Below, in pieces: positions 9,024 to 14,014 of a stretch of 14,014 nt of DNA. The stretch is from Porphyromonadaceae bacterium UBA2751 (GTDB lineage: Bacteria; Bacteroidota; Bacteroidia; Bacteroidales; Muribaculaceae), in the NCBI GenBank assembly GCA_002353285.1, contig DEJJ01000029.1, forward strand, positions 80,810 through 94,823, read 5' to 3'. Position numbers and translations under genes: made by a program. The notes under the pieces are model-generated. The model worked only from the letters and a program-made list of their open reading frames with translations. It did not search any database and was not told where the DNA came from. How positions within the stretch are numbered: the stretch's first letter is position 1; each line of letters starts with the position of its first letter.

Positions 9024-9542
9024 ATGAAAAAGCTATTATCAATCACGTTATTAGCCATCTTAGCATCTTTCGTTACTGTTGATGCTCAAAAGTATTATGG
9101 CTACGTTTCTGACCCTGACGGTTACACCAACATTCGCGCTGCGGCATCTAACAAAGCCGAAATCCTGGGAGATTACACCTCGGGCGAATATCTGTACTAC
9201 ACCCCATTGAAAAATGGATGGAGCAAAGTGTACTCCGATGCCAGCAGCTCAAGCTTCATGGGCTACATGCACACTAGCCGCATCGTGAGAGTTAAAGCAC
9301 AGAACGAGGATGTCGCAGGTGCCTATGAGAGTGCCTATGAAAAAGGCTACATCGTTGACCCCGATGATGACTATGTAAACGTGCGCAAAGGTCCCGGCAC
9401 TAATTATGGCATTATCTGCCGACTGGCCGTGAGCACCGATGTCCTTTTCGAAAAGACTAAGTCAAAATGGGTTAAGGTTTACGACTTAGACGGGAACTAT
9501 CTGGGCTACGTTTATCGCAGCCGCATCTCACAGCACCTATAA
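9024..9542 (+). CDS. Small secreted protein with two bacterial SH3 (SH3b) repeats
   Basis: Likely periplasmic or surface protein that binds peptidoglycan or another cell-wall partner; no enzyme domain is present. The 172-residue product has a signal peptide with a probable type I cleavage after VDA (residue 21). Two homologous repeats follow, at about 25-90 and 108-170. Each opens with the pattern GY[VI]xDPDxxYxN[IV]R (GYVSDPDGYTNIRAAAS and YIVDPDDDYVNVRKGPG), continues through W(S/V)KVY, and ends GY(M/V)xxSRI. The second repeat keeps the classical SH3b NVRKGPGTNYGI motif; the first is degenerate at those positions (NIRAAASNKAEI). They are joined by an Ala/Glu/Tyr-rich segment (91-107). SH3b domains in bacteria often accompany amidases or endopeptidases, but here they stand alone. 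The gene has its own promoter and a strong terminator, so it is monocistronic. Confidence 0.88.
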   Translation: MKKLLSITLLAILASFVTVDAQKYYGYVSDPDGYTNIRAAASNKAEILGDYTSGEYLYYTPLKNGWSKVYSDASSSSFMGYMHTSRIVRVKAQNEDVAGAYESAYEKGYIVDPDDDYVNVRKGPGTNYGIICRLAVSTDVLFEKTKSKWVKVYDLDGNYLGYVYRSRISQHL

Positions 9543-9565
9543 TTGCTGAGAAAAATCGCATCATC

Positions 9566-9599
9566 AAGGACGGCCATACAACGGTCGTCCTTGTTTTTT
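9566..9599 (+). terminator. Rho-independent terminator of the SH3b-repeat protein gene
   Basis: A 10-bp stem (AAGGACGGCC at 9566-9575 with GGTCGTCCTT at 9583-9592, one G-T pair) with a 7-base loop is followed by GTTTTTT, 24 bases after the stop codon. This is a classic intrinsic terminator. Confidence 0.9.
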
Positions 9600-9631
9600 G
9601 CGACAACTTTGTCACCTTCTCTAACCATTTT

Positions 9632-9649
9632 ATCACTACATGTTGTGAT
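9632..9649. promoter_or_regulatory. Candidate operator: 18-bp palindrome at the TonB receptor promoter
   Basis: ATCACTACATGTTGTGAT is a palindrome matched in 8 of 9 base pairs (only T9637 and T9644 fail to pair). It overlaps the proposed -33 element at 9648-9651, where a dimeric regulator would block or assist RNA polymerase. It has no T-run and so is not a terminator. The regulator is not identifiable. Confidence 0.5.
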
Positions 9650-9679
9650 TGTGGGGTTTGGAAAAAATGTGTACTTTTG
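9648..9679 (+). promoter_or_regulatory. Promoter of the TonB receptor-lipoprotein operon
   Basis: TACTTTTG (9672-9679) matches the -7 box exactly, and ATTG (9648-9651) matches three of four bases of the -33 box at a 20-base spacing. The weaker -33 fits a regulated promoter. The box ends only five bases before the GTG start at 9685. Confidence 0.65.
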
Positions 9680-9684
9680 CAGTC

Positions 9685-11910
9685 GTGAAAAAACTGTTGT
9701 TTATATTAACTATTGTATTCTCCACCTTGCCAATGTGGGCGACCGACACCGAAGCGGTTGCCGACACCATTACGCTCGGTGATGTGAATGTCACAGCCAT
9801 CAAGCAGGGCGCTGACATCGATCTTACCACGGCCAGCACAGTGCTCGACAGGCGTGAGGTGGAGCGCAACGGCATTGTCACAGTGCGTGGCGTGAGCGAT
9901 CTTGTGCCCAACTTTTTCTTGCCCGAATATGGTAGTCGAATGACCTCGACTATTTACGTTCGCGGCCTGGGTGCACGCATCGACCAGCCCTCGATGGGCC
10001 TCAACATCGACAATGTGCCTGTGATGTGCAAGGAGAACTACGACTTCGACATCGCCGACATAGCCCGAGTGGAGATGTTGCGTGGGCCACAGAGCACCCT
10101 CTATGGCCGCAACACCATGGGCGGGCTCATGAACGTCTACACCATCTCGCCCATGTCGTGGCAAGGCACACGCATCATCGCCGAGATGGCGTCGCACATG
10201 ACCGTGAAGGTCGGCGCAAGCCACTATGCGCGCATCAACGACAAGCTAGGCATAGCTGGTGGCATCTACTACACCACTACTAGTGGCCAATACACTAACC
10301 AATATAACGGCAAGAAGTGCGACTGGGAGCGCCAGGGCTCGGCACGCATGAAGCTGGTGTGGCAGCCATCACCATCGCTCACGGTGAGCAACACCATGAG
10401 TGCATCGCTCAGCCGTCAGGGCGGCTACCCCTACGAGTGGGTGGAGACAGGGCGCATAGCCTACAACGACACCTGCTTCTATCGCCGCACCAGTGTGATG
10501 GACGGCCTCACGGTGAGCAAGCACTTTGAGCACTGGACGCTGTCGAGCATCACCAGCTACCAGTATATCAACGACAACATGACCCTCGACCAGGACTTCA
10601 CACCCCTGCCCTACTTCACGCTAACTCAAGCACGCCGCGAGCACGCTGTCACACAAGAGGTGGTGGCACGCGGCAGTGATAGCCAAGCCTACAAGTGGCT
10701 TGTGGGAGCCTTTGGCTTCTATCGCCGCTACCGCATGGATGCGCCTGTGACATTCAAGGACTCTGGCATAAAGTTCCTCATCGAGAATCACATCAACGAG
10801 GTAAACCCCTACTATCCTGTGGTGTGGAACGAGCGCAGCTTTGAGCTTGGCAGCGAATTCACCAATCCCTCGTGGGGAGTGGCACTATACCACCAGTCGA
10901 GCTACGACTGGAAGCGCTTCACATTCACTGCTGGCCTGCGCCTTGACTATGAGCACACGTCGCTTCGTTACCACAGCGAGACCCACACAGGCTACTCCAT
11001 CATGGAAAGCGCAACGGGCCAGGTGTATAACACCAGCAATATCGACATTGACGACGGCGGCTCGCTGAGCAAGCACTTTGTGCAGTTACTACCCAAGCTC
11101 TCAATTACCTACCACCTGCCCACCATGTGGCAAGGCAGCATCTATGCCAGCGCAAGCAAGGGCTATAAGGCTGGCGGCTTCAACACCCAGATGTTTAGCG
11201 ACGTGCTGCAGCAGCGGCTCATGGGAATCCTGGGCATAGGTGCAGCCTACGACATCGACGCCATTGTGGGCTACAAACCCGAGGTGGCGTGGAACTACGA
11301 GCTGGGAGGTCATTTCGAGAGCGCCAACCGCCGCCTCAAGGGCGACATTGCGCTGTTCTACATAGACTGCAGTGACCGACAGATGACCATCTTCCCCGAC
11401 GGCACCACCACAGGCCGCATCATGACCAATGCTGGCAATACCCGCAGCGTGGGGGCCGAGGCGAGCATGAGCGTCAACTTTACCGACAACTTGGGCATGA
11501 ACCTGAGCTACGGCTACTGCGATGCACGCTTTGTGCGCTACAACGACGGCAAGGCCGACTACAAGGACAAGCATGTGCCCTACTGCCCACAGCACACTCT
11601 CTTTGCCCAAGCGTTCTACACCTACAACTTTAAAGGTGGCAGCGACTGGGCACGGAGCATCACCCTTGATGCCAACGTGAAAGGTGCAGGCGCCATCTAC
11701 TGGAATGAGGCCAACAGTCAGCGCCAGCCATTCTATGCCCTGCTCGGAGCAAGCGTCACACTCGCTGGCAAGCACTACTCGCTGCAACTGTGGGGGCGCA
11801 ACCTCACTGGCACCAGCTACCGCACGTTCTACTTCGTGTCGATTAGTCACGAGTTCCTGCAACGTGGTCGCAGCCGCATGCTCGGGGCAACATTGAGGGT
11901 GGAATTTTAG
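9685..11910 (+). CDS. TonB-dependent outer-membrane receptor
   Basis: Outer-membrane gated transporter that takes up a scarce ligand (siderophore, haem, cobalamin or similar) using TonB-ExbBD energy; the ligand cannot be told from sequence. From the GTG at 9685 the product is 741 residues with a signal peptide (MKKLLFILTIVFSTLPMWA). The plug domain (about 33-155) contains TIYVRGLGARIDQPSMGLNIDNVPV and the hallmark VEMLRGPQSTLYGRNTMGG at 129-147. The rest is the 22-strand barrel, with late-barrel GNTRSVGAEASM and WGRNLTGTSYRTFYF and a C-terminal Phe (LRVEF). It lacks the N-terminal carboxypeptidase-like domain of SusC proteins, so it resembles the siderophore/vitamin type rather than a glycan SusC. 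The frame is open upstream to 9649, but that stretch is the promoter. Two lipoprotein genes follow. The gene is GC-rich with C-ending codons. Confidence 0.93.
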   Translation: MKKLLFILTIVFSTLPMWATDTEAVADTITLGDVNVTAIKQGADIDLTTASTVLDRREVERNGIVTVRGVSDLVPNFFLPEYGSRMTSTIYVRGLGARIDQPSMGLNIDNVPVMCKENYDFDIADIARVEMLRGPQSTLYGRNTMGGLMNVYTISPMSWQGTRIIAEMASHMTVKVGASHYARINDKLGIAGGIYYTTTSGQYTNQYNGKKCDWERQGSARMKLVWQPSPSLTVSNTMSASLSRQGGYPYEWVETGRIAYNDTCFYRRTSVMDGLTVSKHFEHWTLSSITSYQYINDNMTLDQDFTPLPYFTLTQARREHAVTQEVVARGSDSQAYKWLVGAFGFYRRYRMDAPVTFKDSGIKFLIENHINEVNPYYPVVWNERSFELGSEFTNPSWGVALYHQSSYDWKRFTFTAGLRLDYEHTSLRYHSETHTGYSIMESATGQVYNTSNIDIDDGGSLSKHFVQLLPKLSITYHLPTMWQGSIYASASKGYKAGGFNTQMFSDVLQQRLMGILGIGAAYDIDAIVGYKPEVAWNYELGGHFESANRRLKGDIALFYIDCSDRQMTIFPDGTTTGRIMTNAGNTRSVGAEASMSVNFTDNLGMNLSYGYCDARFVRYNDGKADYKDKHVPYCPQHTLFAQAFYTYNFKGGSDWARSITLDANVKGAGAIYWNEANSQRQPFYALLGASVTLAGKHYSLQLWGRNLTGTSYRTFYFVSISHEFLQRGRSRMLGATLRVEF

Positions 11911-11943
11911 AAAACGACAAGACAACAAAAAAATTAAGAACAA

Positions 11944-12852
11944 ATGATAAACAAAATCAAGATGAAGAAATTTTTATTATCACTTTCGCTTATGGCAATG
12001 GTATTGCCATTCAGTTCATGTGGCGACGATGAGCCCTATGCTCCAGTTATCACCAACGAGACCATCATGGCCCAGAACGTCATCAGCAGCACTATCATCA
12101 TTGAAAGCGGCGCTGTGAACTACATTGAGAAGGCCAATTACACTTTCAACATCGAGTACCGCGACATGCGAGAAGCCACAATCAAAGTTGTGGCCAATGG
12201 CGTGAAATTCGACTCCCACATGCCCTTTGGCGTTTCATTTGAAATGGAAGAGATGAAGACCAATGAGCTTAACGACTACTATGTAAAGTTCCACTCGTCG
12301 AAAGTCAAATTCCTGAAACCAGGCACCGATGAGGAGAACACCAACTACACCCTCACCGATGTGAACGGCTACATCGACAAGGCTAACGGCGTTTACTCAC
12401 TGGAATACACCGTCAACGGCAAGTGGCACGTGATAGTGTGCAGCTCGAGCATAAGCAGCCGTGTTGAAGGCAATGACTATCGTGCTCCCAGCCAGCTCTA
12501 CTACAACTACAAGATCAATGTCGCCACGATGAAAGCCGAGGTGTTCATCTACAACGTACAGTTCACAGTGGGCGGTGCCACCAGTCCCGTGCTCAAGAAA
12601 ATCTCAATCCCCAACCTTGACGTGACAGCGACAGCCACCGGCTTTGAGCTCACAGGCACCGACATCGTGCCCACCTACTACACTGGTGAGAACCTGGACC
12701 AGGGCACTCCCTATCCTGCCCTCACGGTAACCAACTTCAAGAGCACCATCGACGTCACCGACGCCGAGCACACCATCTACTTCAATGCCCACGGCGGTGA
12801 GCACAGCAACACCAGCAGCCTCTACCTGTGGAGTTGGAAAGCTGCCCAGTGA
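11944..12852 (+). CDS. Lipoprotein, probably surface exposed, first of a paralogous pair
   Basis: I do not recognise a named family. The 302-residue product has a lipoprotein signal peptide with Cys at 26 (LPFSSC). It is followed directly by GDDE, which resembles the acidic lipoprotein export signals that send Bacteroidota lipoproteins to the cell surface. The mature part is predicted mostly beta, with TDVNGYID at 138-145, NGKWHVIV at 158-165, INVATMKAEV at 191-200 and LDVTATATGFEL at 225-236. The same landmarks recur in order in the next gene, so the two are paralogues. It begins 33 bases after the TonB receptor stop with no promoter between, so it is probably co-transcribed and may capture ligand for the receptor. 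An in-frame ATG at 11962 (MKKFLLSL) is an equally credible start, giving 296 residues and Cys20. Confidence 0.8.
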   Translation: MINKIKMKKFLLSLSLMAMVLPFSSCGDDEPYAPVITNETIMAQNVISSTIIIESGAVNYIEKANYTFNIEYRDMREATIKVVANGVKFDSHMPFGVSFEMEEMKTNELNDYYVKFHSSKVKFLKPGTDEENTNYTLTDVNGYIDKANGVYSLEYTVNGKWHVIVCSSSISSRVEGNDYRAPSQLYYNYKINVATMKAEVFIYNVQFTVGGATSPVLKKISIPNLDVTATATGFELTGTDIVPTYYTGENLDQGTPYPALTVTNFKSTIDVTDAEHTIYFNAHGGEHSNTSSLYLWSWKAAQ

Positions 12853-12919
12853 TGAGCCAAGTCAAGAATTAACGATATTTTTTACTAATTTAGTTTAAAT
12901 ATCACTCCTATTATAAAAT

Positions 12920-12947
12920 AATGTGCTACATTTGTGGCACATTTTTT
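12920..12947 (+). terminator. Hairpin with T-run between the two lipoprotein genes
   Basis: AATGTGCTAC (12920-12929) pairs with GTGGCACATT (12934-12943) around a 4-base loop, with one G-T pair, and is followed by TTTT. This looks like an intrinsic terminator 68 bases after the first lipoprotein gene. The same bases contain TACATTTG (12927-12934), a match to the -7 promoter box but without a good -33 box, so the element may instead or also start transcription of the second lipoprotein gene. Confidence 0.6.
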
Positions 12948-12981
12948 CATGATTATACTAAATAACCAAAATAACACGACA

Positions 12982-13782
12982 ATGAAAAAAGCAATTTCAA
13001 TTCTCACACTCGCTGTGCTTATGCTTGGCATCACAGCATGCAGCAGCGGCAGCGACGACGATGTGATGACCCGCACCTTTGAGACCGAAATGCTCAGCAA
13101 CTCGGTCAACATTAGCCAAAACACATCCGAGAAAGTGACTTCAGGCGTGATGAGCATCAAGTGGGACATCACCAACTCCAAAATGACAATCTCCTATCCC
13201 GTGCAAGTGAGCAACGACCGCAACGTCACCCTCGCTCTCACCGACGTGGACCTCAATGCCGACAACACACTCAACTGCTACACCTTCACGGCAGCAAACG
13301 GAGGCAACGGCATCACCGACGTCACCGGCTACTACGACCCACAAGTGGGGGCGCTGCAAATCAACTTCGTGGCCAACGGCACACACCGAGTTTACAACTC
13401 CACCATGCTGCGCTACCCCTACCTCACATGCAAGGTCACACCACTCGACGGCAGCTCACCAGCTGTCGAGAGCACCTCGGCGGGAATGGCCATCACCATT
13501 GATCCTTCTGACATGAGTGCCCGCATGGCAATGGGCGGATTCTCGCTGACACAGACCAGCGGTGCCATTCCACAGATGACATTCTACGGCCTGCATGCCG
13601 AGGCCACAGCCACTGGCTACAAAGTGACTTACAATGGCGAGCAGCACTCCACCGATGGCACCTACATCCTCAACAACTTCGAGGCCGAAGTCACCAACGG
13701 CGGACGAGCCATCAGCGGCACCTTTGTAATCAACGGCAACAAGTACGAGGGCACATTCTCAGGAACCGAGTTTGCCAAATAA
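12982..13782 (+). CDS. Lipoprotein, probably surface exposed, second of a paralogous pair
   Basis: No named family recognised. From the ATG at 12982 the product is 266 residues; the frame is open further upstream to 12934, but that part lies in the hairpin and gives no signal peptide. MKKAISILTLAVLMLGITAC has an ideal lipobox (ITAC, Cys20). It is followed by SSGSDDD, very like the Ser-Asp-rich lipoprotein export signal described for Bacteroides, so surface exposure is likely. It shares ordered landmarks with the preceding lipoprotein: TDVTGYYD at 112-119, NGTHRV at 132-137, ITIDPSDMSARM at 171-182 and AEATATGYKV at 206-215. Its C-terminus (TFVINGNKYEGTFSG) has a lipocalin-like short-strand pattern. 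It probably works with the TonB receptor upstream. A strong terminator follows the gene. Confidence 0.82.
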   Translation: MKKAISILTLAVLMLGITACSSGSDDDVMTRTFETEMLSNSVNISQNTSEKVTSGVMSIKWDITNSKMTISYPVQVSNDRNVTLALTDVDLNADNTLNCYTFTAANGGNGITDVTGYYDPQVGALQINFVANGTHRVYNSTMLRYPYLTCKVTPLDGSSPAVESTSAGMAITIDPSDMSARMAMGGFSLTQTSGAIPQMTFYGLHAEATATGYKVTYNGEQHSTDGTYILNNFEAEVTNGGRAISGTFVINGNKYEGTFSGTEFAK

Positions 13783-13810
13783 CTCCCCTGCCCCCCCTCC
13801 CCCACCTCAC

Positions 13811-13849
13811 AGCACCTGCGCCCCACCCCATCGGCGCAGGTGCTTTTTT
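13811..13849 (+). terminator. Strong rho-independent terminator at the end of the lipoprotein genes
   Basis: A perfect 12-bp stem (AGCACCTGCGCC at 13811-13822, GGCGCAGGTGCT at 13833-13844) with a 10-base loop is followed directly by five further T. It lies 28 bases after the second lipoprotein stop, just after a C-rich tract (13785-13809). Confidence 0.93.
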
Positions 13850-13872
13850 GCACCTCTGTTATTTTTTCCTCA

Positions 13873-13913
13873 CGCAAACACCGCAAATGGCGCAAATCTT
13901 TTTCTCACGCAAA
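13873..13913 (+). repeat. CGCAAA short repeats in intergenic DNA
   Basis: CGCAAA occurs at 13873, 13882 and 13891, exactly 9 bases apart, and again at 13908. CTCACGCAAA flanks the block as a direct repeat (13869-13878 and 13904-13913). No gene is evident from 13850 to the window end; a 21-codon frame open from an ATG at 13950 to the edge has no supporting features. Confidence 0.5.
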
Positions 13914-14014
13914 TTAACCGTGAATTTACTTTTCTGACGCGGTGGAATCATGGAATCACTGAAATCAACAACTTTTACAACCTGGGACAACATGGTCATC
14001 TCGCAAAGTTGCAC

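Noticed and set aside
9649..9684. Longer N-terminus for the TonB receptor from a TTG at 9649
   Set aside because: This stretch is the promoter itself (-7 box at 9672-9679) and would put non-signal residues before a perfect signal peptide.
11101..11943. 280-codon open frame on the minus strand inside the TonB receptor gene
   Set aside because: Antisense to the barrel part of a confident receptor gene; the translation is low-complexity Ala/Val/His-rich without signal peptide or motif.
13869..13913. CRISPR array in the CGCAAA repeat region
   Set aside because: The repeat unit is only 6-10 bases with 3-base spacing, far too short for CRISPR repeats and spacers, and no cas gene is near.
13950..14014. 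Possible gene starting at the ATG at 13950 and running off the right edge
   Set aside because: Only 21 codons are visible, with no promoter box upstream and repeat-like sequence (GGAATCA twice) at its start.

Overview
The window looks like chromosomal DNA of a member of the Bacteroidales (Bacteroidota), probably a gut-type genus near the Muribaculaceae or Prevotellaceae; the exact genus cannot be fixed from here. Three things point that way. Promoters follow the Bacteroidota pattern TTTG-N19/20-TAnnTTTG and are found at several gene starts, start codons lack strong Shine-Dalgarno sequences, and secreted proteins carry Bacteroidota hallmarks such as a choice-of-anchor J domain with a C-terminal dockerin pair and lipoproteins with acidic residues just after the lipid-anchored cysteine.

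Layout, left to right. On the minus strand, ispE (MEP isoprenoid pathway kinase) is followed by grpE (DnaK nucleotide exchange factor), driven by one promoter near 1577-1608. Also on the minus strand is a large secreted multidomain protein (1702-3828) with its own terminator. Back-to-back promoters at 3868-3938 drive that gene leftward and the ispD-recG pair rightward. recG converges on an outer-membrane beta-barrel gene (6931-8556, minus), with a strong bidirectional hairpin terminator between them.

Upstream of the barrel gene, on the same strand, is an RNA of about 175 nt with its own promoter and a long rod-like fold, most likely 6S RNA (ssrS) but possibly a leader of the barrel gene. Rightward from 8950 come a small secreted protein with two SH3b repeats and its terminator, then a TonB-dependent receptor followed by two related lipoproteins that are probably surface exposed, then a strong terminator. 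The last 165 bases hold short CGCAAA repeats and no convincing gene.

Functionally, the left half is housekeeping: isoprenoid precursor synthesis, protein folding and replication-fork repair. The right half is envelope biology. The most interesting part is the TonB receptor with its two paralogous lipoproteins. Its promoter carries an 18-bp near-perfect palindrome at the -33 element, and the mRNA appears to start at or next to a GTG start codon. This looks like a regulated, uncharacterised nutrient-capture locus. Nothing in the window looks like a phage, insertion sequence, CRISPR array or known defence system.
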